Shown piece by piece: positions 36,654 to 46,871 of a stretch of DNA of 64,000 nt. The stretch is from NCBI RefSeq assembly GCF_004123835.1, contig NZ_MZMU01000002.1, forward strand, positions 62,001-126,000, given 5' to 3'. The stretch's first letter is position 1, and each line of letters opens with the position of its first letter. A model generated the notes under the pieces. That model was not told the origin of the DNA, searched no databases, and was given only the letters and a program-made list of their open reading frames with translations. The position numbers and the translations under genes were made by a program. Source of the stretch: Rhizobium leguminosarum (GTDB lineage: Bacteria > Pseudomonadota > Alphaproteobacteria > Rhizobiales > Rhizobiaceae).

Positions 36654-37297
36654 CAGCGCGCCACCTTCGCCTGGAGATAACCGTCGGCAACGCGCGAGAG
36701 CCATGCGATCGGCAGGCTTAGGAGCACGTAGAACAGCCCCACCAGCGCAAAAACTTCAAGGCCGCGATAGGTAAGCTGCGACAGCTGATTGCCCTGGTAA
36801 GCAAGCTCCGACACGCCGATGGTCGAGGCGACTGCCGTCTCCTTCATGAGGCCTATGAGATAGCTTGCGGCCGAAGGCAGTGCGACGCGAAAGGCCTGCG
36901 GTGCGACGATGTCGCGCAAGGTCGACCAGCGGCCGAGATCGAGCGCGGCGGAGGCCTCAAACTGGCCGTGGTGGATCGATGCGACCGCACCGCGGTAGAT
37001 CTCCGCCATGTTCGCAGCGGCGATCAGCCCAAGCCCGATCAGCGCAGCATTGAAGGGACTAATCGGCATCAAGCCCATGCCGAGGCCGAAGAAGATGATG
37101 AAGAGCCAGAGGATCGGCGGGATCGCGCGGACGATCTGGATGACGACCATGGCGAGGAAGCGCAGCGGCATCAGCCGGCTCTGGCGGGCTGCAAGCAGCG
37201 GTACACCAAGCACGGCGCCAATAAGGAACGCGCCGGCCGTGAGCGCGACCGTCCAAGTGAGACCACGCAGCAGGGGCAGCAGGTCCAGCAAGCTCAT
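36653..37297 (-). CDS. Amino acid ABC transporter permease
   Basis: A 214-residue HisQ/HisM-type permease starting [20 protein letters not shown]. The EAA-loop equivalent is [20 protein letters not shown], then [20 protein letters not shown]. The ATG overlaps the stop of the ATPase gene (ATGA), so the start is firmly placed; the longer open frame upstream is only read-through of the ATPase gene. Confidence 0.9.
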   Translation of the reverse strand: MSLLDLLPLLRGLTWTVALTAGAFLIGAVLGVPLLAARQSRLMPLRFLAMVVIQIVRAIPPILWLFIIFFGLGMGLMPISPFNAALIGLGLIAAANMAEIYRGAVASIHHGQFEASAALDLGRWSTLRDIVAPQAFRVALPSAASYLIGLMKETAVASTIGVSELAYQGNQLSQLTYRGLEVFALVGLFYVLLSLPIAWLSRVADGYLQAKVAR

Positions 37298-38058
37298 CGG
37301 TCGTGCACCGCGCGGAGGAAACGCTTCGTCCGCTCCTCTTGCGGATTGCGCATCACCTCCTTGGACGGTCCCTTCTCGACAATGTGGCCATCGGCCATCA
37401 TCATGACCGTGTCGGAGACGTTCTCGGCAAAGCCCATCTCGTGCGTGACGACGATCATCGTCATGCCGCTTTCGGCAAGCTCGCGCATGACGGCGAGAAC
37501 TTCGAGCCCGAGTTCCGGGTCGAGCGCCGAGGTCGGTTCGTCGAAGAGCATGATTTCTGGATCGAGTGCCAAGGCACGCGCGATTGCGATGCGCTGCTGC
37601 TGGCCACCGGAACACCGCACGGGAAACTGCCCGGCCTTGTCTGCGAGGCCGACCCGCTTCAGAAGCAGCATGGAGCGCTCGTCCGCCTCCTTACGGCTGC
37701 GGCCGAGCACGCGCTCCTGAGCAAGGCTGACATTGCGCAGCACAGACATGTGCGGAAAGAGGTTGAACGACTGGAAGACCATGCCGACCCGCCGGCGCAG
37801 GCCGGAAAGTTCGGCGCGTGCAACGGGCCGGGCGGCATCGATCATCGTCGCACCGATGCTAATCTTCCCGCCATCCGGTGGCTCAAGATAGTTGATGCAG
37901 CGCAGCAGCGTGCTCTTGCCCGAACCGCTCGGACCGATGATGGCGAGCACCTCACCCGAACGCACCTCAAGATCGATGCCCTCAAGAACGGTGTGGGTTC
38001 CATAGTGCTTGCTCAAGGACTTGAGGCGGATGAGCACGTTGTCCGACGCGGCCGTCAT
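37294..38058 (-). CDS. Amino acid ABC transporter ATP-binding protein
   Basis: A 254-residue GlnQ/HisP-type ATPase. Walker A is GPSGSGKST, the Q-loop [11 protein letters not shown], the signature CSGGQQQR (Cys in place of the usual Leu), Walker [14 protein letters not shown], and the switch His lies in VTHEMGFA. I used the ATG at 38058 (MTAASDNVL); the frame is open further upstream and a start at 38130 cannot be excluded. It is the first gene of the operon ATPase-permease-permease-binding protein-racemase-aldo/keto reductase. Confidence 0.9.
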   Translation of the reverse strand: MTAASDNVLIRLKSLSKHYGTHTVLEGIDLEVRSGEVLAIIGPSGSGKSTLLRCINYLEPPDGGKISIGATMIDAARPVARAELSGLRRRVGMVFQSFNLFPHMSVLRNVSLAQERVLGRSRKEADERSMLLLKRVGLADKAGQFPVRCSGGQQQRIAIARALALDPEIMLFDEPTSALDPELGLEVLAVMRELAESGMTMIVVTHEMGFAENVSDTVMMMADGHIVEKGPSKEVMRNPQEERTKRFLRAVHDR

Positions 38059-38340
38059 CCCGGGCTGCACCTCGCTCGATCCGGCACGAGATCGATCTTC
38101 GCCTCCAATGTAGAGGATGGCACTGTCCATATCATCATGATCCCCCATGCAATTGCAATCCACGCGCCGCTTTGCGGGCTGCGTCGTGCGCTTGAACCGC
38201 TTTCGTGTGAGATGGCCGTCGGAGTTCCCCGTTCCGGCCGTGTTCCCATTATTATTTCGAGGAATGATAGCACTCTGTCGCGCGCGCTGAGCAGGGCGAA
38301 AAAATTGCCGACATGCCAAACTTGAAGTTATGCTACTGGC

Positions 38341-38378
38341 AAAAAGAAGGGGCGGCGGAGGCCATCGCGCCGCCGCCC
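38341..38378 (-). terminator. Strong GC hairpin with T-tract, minus strand
   Basis: On the minus strand GGGCGGCGG pairs perfectly with CCGCCGCCC across an 11-base loop and is followed by a TTCTTTTT tail. It would end minus-strand transcription arriving from the dnaE2 side before the ABC operon promoter. Confidence 0.6.
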
Positions 38379-38410
38379 TCGCAGCAACTAAATGGAGGTC
38401 CTGATCTTCA

Positions 38411-38596
38411 GCCTCCGGCGTTACCCAGGCGCTCGAAAAACATCTTGCGGCTAGTGCCCTGGTCGCAATCTCACCAGCTGTTATGACTAGCGCCTCTGCG
38501 CACTACATCGTTACGCCCAAGGACCGCAGAAACACGGAAGCAGTCGAGCATTTCAAGGCTTGGATAATTGAGGTCCGCGCGCGGTATCAGCGTTAG
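38411..38596 (+). pseudogene. C-terminal fragment of a GcvA-like LysR regulator
   Basis: The plus frame ending at TAG 38594-38596 reads [20 protein letters not shown], then [20 protein letters not shown] and FKAWIIEVRARY, the pattern of the last 60 residues of GcvA-type LysR proteins. No HTH or start is present; only the tail remains between the terminator and dnaE2. Confidence 0.55.
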
Positions 38597-38667
38597 TTCT
38601 CCAATTGAAGGTCTTGACCGGAATCGAACCGCCGCATTCATCGAAGAAAGCTATCGCGCTGGATTCC

Positions 38668-41600
38668 TTAGTGAAAATTCCTAGCCTTTACCTTCAGCGT
38701 GTCGATATGCAAATCCGGAACGAAAATATCCCTCGGCTTGACCTCCGGCGCTCGATCCCGCGAATCCGGGCTGCCCGGCGCTCCGTGAGCAATCTCGTCA
38801 CCGCGGCCGGTCGGCAGTTTGAACTCCCCATCACGATCCGCCAAGGCGGATAAGTCGCCCGACAGATCAAACAGCTGCTGGGCGATGAGGTGCACAACCT
38901 CCCCTTCCCGCTGGATCCGGCCGTTGATCGCCATCATGCTCGATCCGAGCACGACGCGCCGACGCCGTTCGAAGAGCTTCGGCCAGACAACGACGTTCGC
39001 CGGACCGGTCTCATCTTCGATCGTTAGGAACATGACACCTTTTGCCGATCCGGGCATTTGACGGACGAGAACGAGGCCCGCGGTCATCAACCAGCGGCCA
39101 TCGCGGGCCGACATCGCCTCTCCGCAGGTGACGATGCTTCGAGCAGCAAGGTCCTTGCGCAAGAACGCGATCGGGTGCTCGCGCAGCGTCAGACCTGTAT
39201 GGCTGTAGTCCTGGATGACATTGTGCCCATCTGTCATCTGCCGGAGTTTGACATCCGGCTCCTGCTGCTCGGCGATCGTCTTTATCTCGCGCTCGGCCGC
39301 GGCAACAAAGAGTGGCAGTGGCTCGTCGCGCAAAGCTTTGATCGCCCACAGCGCGTCTCGTCGCTGAAGTTCGAGCGATGGCAGGAAAGCGTCGGCCTCC
39401 GCCAGTTCGACCACCGATGCTGCCGGAACGCCGCAGCGCCGCCACATGTCATCGACGCTGTCGAAGGGCTGATCAGCACGGGCGGCCACGATGCGAGCCG
39501 CATCGACTGCGGCCAGTCCACGCACCAGACGCATCCCCAGGCGAACGGCATGGCGGCGTTCGTCGCCCACTACCGGCTCGAGCGTGCAGTCCCAGCGAGA
39601 GCGGTTGATACAGACCGGCCGGATCTCCACACCGTGGTTGCGGGCGTCGCCGACGATCTGGGCGACCGCATAGAAACCCATGGGTTGGCTGTTGATCAAG
39701 GCCGCGCAGAACGCATCGGCGTAATGACACTTCACGAAGCTTGAGGCGTAGGCGATAAGCGCGAAGCTTGCCGCGTGGCTTTCGGGAAAACCGTAGGATC
39801 CAAACCCCTCCAATTGAGAAAAGGTCTTCTCGGCGAAGTCCGGCGAATAACCATTCTTCACCATCCCCGATACCAGCTTGTCCTTGAACCGCGAGACGCC
39901 GCCGGTGAACTTGAACGTGGCCATCGATTTGCGAAGCTGATCGGCCTCGCCGCCGGTAAAGCCGGCGCAGACCATCGCCACCTTCATGGCCGACTCCTGG
40001 AAGAGAGGCACGCCGAGTGTCTTTCCAAGCACGGCTTCCAGTTCGGGGGTCGGATAGACAACCGGTTCCTTGCCTTCGCGGCGGCGCAGATAGGGGTGCA
40101 CCATGTCGCCCTGAATTGGCCCGGGCCGGACGATGGCGACCTGGATGACGAGATCGTAGAAGGTTCGAGGCTTCAGCCGAGGCAACATCGCCATCTGCGC
40201 CCGGCTTTCGATCTGGAAGGTGCCGAGCGTGTCGGCCTTGCGGATCATCGCATAGGTCGCAGAGTCTTCCTGTTCGATATTCGCCAGATCGATCGTTTCG
40301 CCCTTATGCTCCTCAATCAGCTTGAATGCTTTTGCCATGCAGGTCAGCATCCCCAACGCCAGGACATCGACCTTCATGAACTTCAAGGCTTCGACATCGT
40401 CCTTATCCCATTCGATCACTTGCCGGTCGGCCATCGACGCCGGCTCGATGGGAACGAGATCGTCGAGCCGGTCATGCGTCAGCACGAACCCACCCGGATG
40501 CTGGCCGAGGTGCCTGGGAGCGCCCATCAGCTGCTGCGCAAGCTTCAGCGTCAGTGCGAGGCGACGGTCATCGGGATTGAGGTTGAGGTCGCGCAGGTTC
40601 CGGTCGCCGACCATATCGGCGGACCAGGACCACATGCCCGATGACAGCGCCTTGATCATATCCTCCGGCAGACCGAGTGCCTTGCCGACATCACGGATCG
40701 CCCCTTTCGCACGATATCGTGTCACGGTCGCGCAGAGTGCTGCCTTCTGATGTGTGTAGGTCTTGTAGATCCACTGAATGACTTCCTCGCGGCGCTCGTG
40801 CTCGAAATCGACGTCGATATCCGGTGGCTCGTCGCGCTCCTGGGAAACGAAGCGCTCGAAGAGCAGGTCATTTGTCTCCGGATCGATGGACGTGATCCCG
40901 AGGATGTAACAGACGGCCGAGTTTGCGGCAGATCCCCGCCCCTGGCAAAGAATGCCCTGGCTGCGAGCATATCGGACGATCGAGAACACCGTCAGGAAGT
41001 AGGGCGCGTATTTCATGGCCCGGATGAGGTCGAGCTCATGCCGAATGATTTTCAGAACGCTGTCTGGCAGACCTTCCGGATAGCGCGTAGGGGCGCATTC
41101 CCAGACATAATGCTCGAGAGAGCTTTGCGCGTCCTTGCCTGGGACGATTGCCTCCTCAGGATATTGATAGGTCAGTTCCTCGAGCGAGAACCGACAGCGA
41201 TCGGCGATTTCCATCGTCCGGGCCAATGCTTCGGGGTACCGCGGGAACAGTCGCTGCATCTCTTCGGACGGTTTGAGGAATCTATCCGCATGGCGCTCCC
41301 TCTCGAAACCGACGCCATCGATCGTGGTTCTGGTGCGAATACAGGTGACGACGTCCTGCAACTGACGGCGCGACGGTTCGTGGAAAAGAACGTCATTCGT
41401 CACGACGGTCTTCACCTTGAAGCGGGTGGCCATGTTCGACAGCTCGTGCAGCCGCATCTGGTCGTTTGGCCGCCGGCGAAGGGAAAGGGCCACATAGCCC
41501 CGGTCCCCGAACATTTCCGCCATCTTTCTGAGCTGCACCGCGCAGGTCTCGTCTGGCAGATCAGGCACCAGAATCCCGATCAGGCCTTCGGCATAGATCG

Positions 41601-41934
41601 CGACGTCGTCGAGATACAGGATGCAATTGGCCTTGCCGCCCCTGCCCTTGCCGAGCGTCAGCAACCTGGTCAGTCGCGAATAGGCCGCGCGATCGGTCGG
41701 ATAGACCAGGATCGACATGCCGTCCTGCAGATCGAGACGACAACCGACCACGAGGCGAACGCCTGTGGCGCGGGACGCCTCGAGAGCCCGGACGATGCCG
41801 GCGAGCGAGTTTCTGTCGACGATGCCGAGCGCCTCGATGCCGAGCGCCTTGGCGGTCGCAAACAGCTCATCCGCCGACGATGCCCCGCGCAGGAATGAGA
41901 AATGTGACGTGACCTGGAGTTCGGCATATCTCAT
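38668..41934 (-). CDS. dnaE2: Error-prone DNA polymerase DnaE2 (ImuC)
   Basis: A 1088-residue C-family polymerase. It has an N-terminal PHP domain ([20 protein letters not shown]), palm motifs [18 protein letters not shown] and the catalytic DIDVDF, then HhH and OB-fold ([20 protein letters not shown]) domains near the C-terminus. It performs SOS-induced mutagenic translesion synthesis with ImuA and ImuB. The ATG at 41934 overlaps the imuB stop (ATGA), which sets the start; the longer open frame to 42243 lies inside imuB. Third gene of the imuA-imuB-dnaE2 operon. Confidence 0.95.
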   Translation of the reverse strand: MRYAELQVTSHFSFLRGASSADELFATAKALGIEALGIVDRNSLAGIVRALEASRATGVRLVVGCRLDLQDGMSILVYPTDRAAYSRLTRLLTLGKGRGGKANCILYLDDVAIYAEGLIGILVPDLPDETCAVQLRKMAEMFGDRGYVALSLRRRPNDQMRLHELSNMATRFKVKTVVTNDVLFHEPSRRQLQDVVTCIRTRTTIDGVGFERERHADRFLKPSEEMQRLFPRYPEALARTMEIADRCRFSLEELTYQYPEEAIVPGKDAQSSLEHYVWECAPTRYPEGLPDSVLKIIRHELDLIRAMKYAPYFLTVFSIVRYARSQGILCQGRGSAANSAVCYILGITSIDPETNDLLFERFVSQERDEPPDIDVDFEHERREEVIQWIYKTYTHQKAALCATVTRYRAKGAIRDVGKALGLPEDMIKALSSGMWSWSADMVGDRNLRDLNLNPDDRRLALTLKLAQQLMGAPRHLGQHPGGFVLTHDRLDDLVPIEPASMADRQVIEWDKDDVEALKFMKVDVLALGMLTCMAKAFKLIEEHKGETIDLANIEQEDSATYAMIRKADTLGTFQIESRAQMAMLPRLKPRTFYDLVIQVAIVRPGPIQGDMVHPYLRRREGKEPVVYPTPELEAVLGKTLGVPLFQESAMKVAMVCAGFTGGEADQLRKSMATFKFTGGVSRFKDKLVSGMVKNGYSPDFAEKTFSQLEGFGSYGFPESHAASFALIAYASSFVKCHYADAFCAALINSQPMGFYAVAQIVGDARNHGVEIRPVCINRSRWDCTLEPVVGDERRHAVRLGMRLVRGLAAVDAARIVAARADQPFDSVDDMWRRCGVPAASVVELAEADAFLPSLELQRRDALWAIKALRDEPLPLFVAAAEREIKTIAEQQEPDVKLRQMTDGHNVIQDYSHTGLTLREHPIAFLRKDLAARSIVTCGEAMSARDGRWLMTAGLVLVRQMPGSAKGVMFLTIEDETGPANVVVWPKLFERRRRVVLGSSMMAINGRIQREGEVVHLIAQQLFDLSGDLSALADRDGEFKLPTGRGDEIAHGAPGSPDSRDRAPEVKPRDIFVPDLHIDTLKVKARNFH

Positions 41935-43448
41935 GCGAAGATCCCATGCAGGAACCATTTGTGCGAGCCGGTGGCCGGATCGATGCCATCGCCCGACCTG
42001 AATATCCAGAACCGTTCGCCGCCCTCGTCTTCGATCACGAAATAGTCGCGCACCGCGTCGAACTCGGAGCCCCTCGTCCACCACTCGCCAAAAATCCGCT
42101 CCGGGCCGTCGGCCCGTTTCACCCGCCGACGCTTGCCGCGCCAGGTCATCGAGACGGGTGGATGATCCGGCAGGAGCGCGATCACCTCGATGAGCTCCGG
42201 GCGGGAGAGGAGGCGAACCGGTCGAGGCCAATGTAAGCTCCATGACGACCCGGTCTCCTCGGCAACCGCACTCACGCGCTTGACGCTGCGCTCGGGCACG
42301 TCGCTCGCCACCGGCACTATCCGATAGACACGCTGCCCGCGATTGCCGATCACGTCGATCAGCGGCGCGAGATCCACGATCTCCTCCTCGATCAGGGAGG
42401 ACGCTTTCTGCACTTCGGTGAGCGGTTCGGCGATGACAGCCACCAGTGAGAGTTTCTCGATCCCGAAGCCCGGCTCGATCTTCTCGATCCGGTCCTTGAA
42501 GAGCTTTGTCAGCCAGGCCACATTGCGTGCGGGTTTCGCCGTTCCAGCACGGATCGCCTGCATGGTATTGTCGACCTTGTGGACGAGAAGATCTGCGCGG
42601 CGAACGCCGAGGCCCTTCTGCTGGAGCGCTTCGCAGAGTTCAACGACAAGCCGCGAGACATATTTGGCGATGGTCTCGGGCGCGCCGATCGGCTCGGCGA
42701 AAGCGCGGCTGACCTCGATGACATCCATCGGACGGATCGGATCGATCGGCTCCGGCAACCGCCCATATATCTGGTCGAGACGGCGGCCGATTTCGGGACC
42801 GAAGCGTAGGGCAAGCGGCGCGCGAGCTGTGGCCGACAGCTCGCCGACCATCTGAAACCCGAGGGTTCGCAGGCCGACGACGGTTTCCGCGGGCAACCGC
42901 AAGGAGGACACCGGCAGCCGCTCGACGAAACGTGACGTCTCGCCCCGCGCAGCGATCACGGTATCGCGCTTGCTGACGCGTGCCAGCGCATGGGCCGCAC
43001 CCCAGCTGTCGGCAATCGCAACCCGCGCGGTCAACCCCTTGGCACGGAACCGATTGACGATGCCGGACAACATCAGATCCTCGCCGCCCTGGAGATGATC
43101 GGCGCCTTCGCTGTCCATGACGATGCCGTCGGGGGCATCCATTGCGACAATCGGCGTGTACTGCGTCAACGCCCAGAGCGTGAGGCGTTCGACGGCCGCA
43201 GTGTCCGCGATCGGATCGGCGTCGACCATCTGCAGGCCCTGGACGATGGCCTGCGCCTTGGCGGCCGGCATGCCAATATGAAGACCTGCGGATCGGGCCG
43301 TTTCATCCGCGGCCGCGATCCAGCGTTTAGAACCGCTCTTCGCGACGACGACAAGCGGCCGCTCAGCGGACAGCATTCCCCCGCCATCGGCTCGTCTGAT
43401 CCTGTCGATCGCGAGATCCGGAAGATAAATGGATACGACCCGTGGCAT
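41931..43448 (-). CDS. imuB: ImuB, inactive Y-family polymerase-like mutagenesis protein
   Basis: A 505-residue Y-family homologue. The N-terminus reads [11 protein letters not shown] where active polymerases have the metal-binding DMDAF, so the catalytic acids are missing, as expected for ImuB. The central region ([20 protein letters not shown]) is the HhH/thumb part. ImuB acts as an adaptor joining DnaE2 to the sliding clamp and ImuA. It overlaps the end of imuA by about 86 bp and is coupled to dnaE2 at its stop. Confidence 0.93.
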   Translation of the reverse strand: MPRVVSIYLPDLAIDRIRRADGGGMLSAERPLVVVAKSGSKRWIAAADETARSAGLHIGMPAAKAQAIVQGLQMVDADPIADTAAVERLTLWALTQYTPIVAMDAPDGIVMDSEGADHLQGGEDLMLSGIVNRFRAKGLTARVAIADSWGAAHALARVSKRDTVIAARGETSRFVERLPVSSLRLPAETVVGLRTLGFQMVGELSATARAPLALRFGPEIGRRLDQIYGRLPEPIDPIRPMDVIEVSRAFAEPIGAPETIAKYVSRLVVELCEALQQKGLGVRRADLLVHKVDNTMQAIRAGTAKPARNVAWLTKLFKDRIEKIEPGFGIEKLSLVAVIAEPLTEVQKASSLIEEEIVDLAPLIDVIGNRGQRVYRIVPVASDVPERSVKRVSAVAEETGSSWSLHWPRPVRLLSRPELIEVIALLPDHPPVSMTWRGKRRRVKRADGPERIFGEWWTRGSEFDAVRDYFVIEDEGGERFWIFRSGDGIDPATGSHKWFLHGIFA

Positions 43449-44124
43449 CGCACGCTCCTACGATAAACTCTGCGCACTCACCGGCTTTCACTCTCATCAG
43501 TTCCAGGAGCCATCGCGGCCGCCCGACGCCTGGAACCGGCAGCTCTTCCGATGGCAGCACGCTGACACGCCACCTCGATGTCGACGCCGTCGGCTGGCCG
43601 AAATCCGATGCCTCCGTCTGCCGCCGCCATCTTCGCACGACCAGCCCCATCGTTCCGGTCTTCTCGGCCGCAAGCTGAAGCCGGCGCGAGGCGGTCATCG
43701 GAAGACGGACGAGCTCACCGACCACGGCGCCCAGGCCACCATAGCCAAGACCCTCCTCCATAGTGGCCAGGACATCCTCTTCCCTATCGGCTTCGGCAAA
43801 GACTACGCGATCGGGATGGAGACCCGCCTGCGCCAGCGCCGGGAAAAACAGGTCGGGACGCGTCATGCACCACAGGATCTGCCCCTTCGTTCGCGCAGCG
43901 ATCCCCGCCACACAGAGAGCGGCGGCCGCACCATCGACCGTTCCGGACCCGCCGCCGGCGAACTCGTGCAAGGCGCCATAGGCCAAACCGCCGCCCGGAA
44001 GCACGGCGTCTATTTCGAAAACCCCAAAAGCAAGGCAGCCGACCTTCTTCGTCGAACCACCCTCGAGAGAGGCGATGCGATCGCGTAGATCGGTAATTAC
44101 CCTGTTGCGGGCAGCAGTCATCAT
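43363..44124 (-). CDS. imuA: ImuA, SOS mutagenesis protein
   Basis: A 253-residue RecA-like ImuA. The fold is recognisable in [20 protein letters not shown], then HEFAGGG, and in [20 protein letters not shown]; the P-loop is degenerate, as in the family. ImuA is required for DnaE2-dependent mutagenesis. It heads the operon, with a LexA-type box about 60 bp upstream. The Ser/Arg-rich C-terminus overlaps imuB in another frame, a usual arrangement in rhizobia. Confidence 0.92.
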   Translation of the reverse strand: MMTAARNRVITDLRDRIASLEGGSTKKVGCLAFGVFEIDAVLPGGGLAYGALHEFAGGGSGTVDGAAAALCVAGIAARTKGQILWCMTRPDLFFPALAQAGLHPDRVVFAEADREEDVLATMEEGLGYGGLGAVVGELVRLPMTASRRLQLAAEKTGTMGLVVRRWRRQTEASDFGQPTASTSRWRVSVLPSEELPVPGVGRPRWLLELMRVKAGECAEFIVGACDATGRIHLSSGSRDRQDQTSRWRGNAVR

Positions 44125-44182
44125 TCACGCGTCCCTTGAAGGCCGTGTTGGAGTTTCGACTTCATGTCGTTCAAATGCAGAT

Positions 44183-44197
44183 GTTCTCTATCTGTTC
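44183..44197. promoter_or_regulatory. LexA (SOS) box, GTTC-N7-GTTC
   Basis: GTTCTCTATCTGTTC is an exact alphaproteobacterial LexA direct repeat. It lies 59 bp upstream of imuA and in the divergent region shared with the SRAP gene, so it may control both directions. Confidence 0.85.
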
Positions 44198-44416
44198 CGA
44201 TGCCGTCAAAGAGTCAAGCAACCGAGAATAGGAATATTATCTCTCAACTTTAGGGAACCAAAAGATTCGCTTTGCGAATCATGGCCGTGGGCCGATTGCG
44301 GCGATTGGGTCGAGGCGGGAATAAATTTGGCGGACGCAACTTACTATCCGCCGGTTGGCATTTGGCAAATCCATCGGTTACGATACTCGCAGTGTTCACG
44401 GGAATGGTCGCCGCGA

Positions 44417-45172
44417 ATGTGCAATCTGTACCGCATGGCCAAGTGGGCTCAGGACACCGAAAGCATGATCAATCTCATGCCTGCCTACCAGATGAACCCG
44501 GATCAGATGGGGCCGATCGTGCGCAATACGGCCGATGGAAGAAAGCAGCTGGTGCATGCGCGCTGGGGTCTGCCCTCCCCGCTGTTCGCTCTCAGGAAAG
44601 AAGCTGAGAAGAAGGCGGAAAAATTGCGAGCCAAGGGCAAGGAGGTCGACTTCGAGGCCTTGCTGCGTGATCAGGTGGATGGCAGCACCACGAATGTCCG
44701 CACTCTCAATTTCCCGCACTGGAAGCGTTGGTTTGGTGTCGAGCATCGCTGTCTTGTTCCTGTGACCAGCTTCGCAGAGCCCGATCCAGCCAGCAAGGAA
44801 GAGGGCGGCAGGATCCCCAATGCCTGGTTCGCGCGCGATGAAAGCAAGCCTTTGATGTTCTTCGCCGGCATCCATGTCCCACAATGGACGAGCGTGCGGA
44901 AGGTCAAAGACGGCCTGACGACCGATGATCTCTACGGTTTTCTGACGACGGATGCGAATGACCTCGTGAAGCCCATCCACGATAAAGCCATGCCGGTCCT
45001 GCTTCTGACCAAAGAAGAGACCGATATCTGGATGCGTGCGCCGTGGGATGAGGCCAAGGCGCTTGCCCGTCCTCTGCCCAACGATGCGCTGATCGTAGCA
45101 TCCCGGGAGCCTTACGGCTCGACGATCGTAACGAAGGCCGGAGAACCCGTCGCCCAGCCGAGCCTTTTCTGA
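44417..45172 (+). CDS. SRAP-family DNA-protein crosslink protein (YedK/HMCES type)
   Basis: A 251-residue SOS-response-associated peptidase protein. Cys2, exposed after Met removal, forms a thiazolidine crosslink with abasic sites in single-stranded DNA; the ATG at 44417 places it there (MCNLYRM). Other active-site elements fit: Asn and Arg in TTNVRTLNF, Glu in VTSFAEPD, and His in [10 protein letters not shown]. The family shields abasic sites during replication. It is divergent from imuA-imuB-dnaE2 across a LexA box and is followed by dinB. The longer frame to 44075 is not supported. Confidence 0.92.
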   Translation: MCNLYRMAKWAQDTESMINLMPAYQMNPDQMGPIVRNTADGRKQLVHARWGLPSPLFALRKEAEKKAEKLRAKGKEVDFEALLRDQVDGSTTNVRTLNFPHWKRWFGVEHRCLVPVTSFAEPDPASKEEGGRIPNAWFARDESKPLMFFAGIHVPQWTSVRKVKDGLTTDDLYGFLTTDANDLVKPIHDKAMPVLLLTKEETDIWMRAPWDEAKALARPLPNDALIVASREPYGSTIVTKAGEPVAQPSLF

Positions 45173-45183
45173 GCCTGACCGGT

Positions 45184-45335
45184 CTAACGCAGCTCGATCC
45201 ACACTGGGGCGTGATCACTTGTGTGCTCCCAGCCTCTCACCGACTTGTCGACCTTGGCCTGCTTGAGATTGTCAGCAAGTGCGGGGCTTAAGAGGAATTG
45301 ATCAATCCGCAGCCCTGCGTCGCGGGCAAACGCGT
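45184..45335 (-). pseudogene. xthA: C-terminal fragment of exodeoxyribonuclease III (xthA)
   Basis: Read on the minus strand the segment gives RDAGLRIDQFLLSPALADNL, then VRGWEHTSDHAPVWIELR and a stop at 45184-45186. GLRID.LLLS and the SDHAPVW motif are the catalytic C-terminus of ExoIII/EEP nucleases. The rest of the gene has been replaced by the dinB promoter region, so this is a remnant. Confidence 0.75.
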
Positions 45336-45361
45336 GTTGATATCGCCGCGAAGACTGCTAT

Positions 45362-45376
45362 GTTCTCTCTTTGTTT
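45362..45376. promoter_or_regulatory. Degenerate LexA box upstream of dinB
   Basis: GTTCTCTCTTTGTTT differs from GTTC-N7-GTTC only in its last base and lies 55 bp before the dinB start. Weak LexA control is likely. Confidence 0.55.
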
Positions 45377-45431
45377 CTGGTAAGGCCCGCGAAGGGGATA
45401 CCGAGCCGTAGCTTTTTTTGCAAGAACCGCC

Positions 45432-46532
45432 ATGAACGAAATGACACCAACGCCGATCCGCAAAATCGTCCATGTCGACATGGATGCCTTTTACGCGTCG
45501 GTCGAGCAACGCGATAACCCGGAACTCCGCGGGCTACCACTCGCCGTCGGCGGATCTGCGGCACGCGGCGTCGTGGCAGCCGCAAGCTATGAGGCGCGTG
45601 CCTTTGGTGTCCATTCGGCCATGCCGTCGGTCACCGCAAAACGGAAATGCCCGGACCTGATTTTCGTGCCGCCGCGCTTCGAAGTCTATAAGGCAGTTTC
45701 CCAGCAAATCCGCGAAATCTTCGCCGACTACACGCCGCTGATCGAGCCGCTATCGCTCGATGAGGCTTATCTCGATGTCACCGAAAATTTGAAGGGCATG
45801 GCAGTCGCCACCGAGATTGCCCTGGAGATCCGCGCCAAGATCAAGCAGGTCACCGGGCTCAACGCCTCAGCTGGCATTTCCTACAACAAATTCCTCGCGA
45901 AGATGGCCAGCGATCTCAACAAGCCCAATGGCCAGGCTGTCATCACGCCGAAAAATGGGCCAGGCTTTGTCGAAACCCTGCCCGTCAAGAAATTCCACGG
46001 CGTCGGGCCGGCCACCGCCGAGCGCATGCGCAAATACGGCATCGAAACCGGGCTCGATCTGAAATCGAAGTCGCTCGCCTTCCTACAGGAGCATTTCGGA
46101 AAGCCCGGTCCGTATTTCTATGGCATCGCCCGTGGCATCGATGACCGTCAGGTCAGGCCCGACCGCATCCGCAAATCGGTCGGAGCCGAAGACACATTCG
46201 CCGAGGATATCGATGATCTCGAATGCGCCACAGCCGAACTGAAGCCGCTTGCCGATAAGGTCTGGCGCTATTGCGAGGCACAGGGTATCGGCGGCAAGAC
46301 GGTGACCGTGAAGATCAAATACTCGGATTTCACCCAGGCGACGCGTAGTCGGTCTGCCACAGTGCCGTTCGCCAACATGGCTGATGTGTTCGACGCGGCA
46401 TCCGCACTTCTGGCAACTGTCTATCCGTTCAAACGGTCCGTGCGCCTGTTGGGCGTGACGCTATCGTCGCTGACCAACGACCAGCCCAGCGACACGACCG
46501 AGGGGCCGCCGCAACTCGATCTCAACCTATAG
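45432..46532 (+). CDS. dinB: DNA polymerase IV
   Basis: A 366-residue Y-family polymerase with intact catalytic motifs: VHVDMDAFYASVEQ near residue 15 and SLDEAYLDVT near residue 112. YNKFLAKMASDLNKP and the HhH segment FHGVGPATAERMRKYGI follow. It does error-prone bypass synthesis. The C-terminal end (PPQLDLNL) resembles a beta-clamp-binding motif. A degenerate LexA box lies upstream and a hairpin terminator downstream. Confidence 0.95.
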   Translation: MNEMTPTPIRKIVHVDMDAFYASVEQRDNPELRGLPLAVGGSAARGVVAAASYEARAFGVHSAMPSVTAKRKCPDLIFVPPRFEVYKAVSQQIREIFADYTPLIEPLSLDEAYLDVTENLKGMAVATEIALEIRAKIKQVTGLNASAGISYNKFLAKMASDLNKPNGQAVITPKNGPGFVETLPVKKFHGVGPATAERMRKYGIETGLDLKSKSLAFLQEHFGKPGPYFYGIARGIDDRQVRPDRIRKSVGAEDTFAEDIDDLECATAELKPLADKVWRYCEAQGIGGKTVTVKIKYSDFTQATRSRSATVPFANMADVFDAASALLATVYPFKRSVRLLGVTLSSLTNDQPSDTTEGPPQLDLNL

Positions 46533-46557
46533 CAGGAACAAGGCCCCGAAAACGAAA

Positions 46558-46589
46558 AAGCCTGCCGCGGGAGGAGGTGCGGCAGGCTT
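46558..46589 (+). terminator. dinB terminator hairpin
   Basis: AAGCCTGCCGC and GCGGCAGGCTT form a perfect 11-bp stem with a 10-base loop, 25 bp after the dinB stop, with TCTCT after it. Confidence 0.65.
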
Positions 46590-46871
46590 CTCTAAACAAT
46601 TGAACAACGGCTGGGAGGAGGAGTGCCGCTGTTCCGACAGGCACCCCTTGGGGGAGGAATGGCCGTCAGAAATTCGAAGCTTTGCGGGAGGAGATGCATC
46701 GCTTCGATAGGTTTATCTTACACCGACCACGAACCGAACCAATGTCTCATGCTGCACCTCAGCTATGCCGAAACAGTGCAACTCCCGAAAGCATGGTCTC
46801 GTGCAAGTGGCTGCGCCTCACGCGACCTAGATATACCCAACTCCCCATCTCCGCATCACCGTGATGACGAT
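46590..46871. other. Intergenic stretch, nothing recognised
   Basis: It contains several GGAGGAG runs and short open frames, but no supportable gene or RNA. Confidence 0.35.

Noticed and set aside
40750..41898. 382-codon plus-strand frame within dnaE2
   Set aside because: Shadow of dnaE2; the polymerase motifs read on the minus strand are complete.
43429..44088. 219-codon plus-strand frame
   Set aside because: Antisense to imuA; imuA is supported by its operon position and the LexA box.
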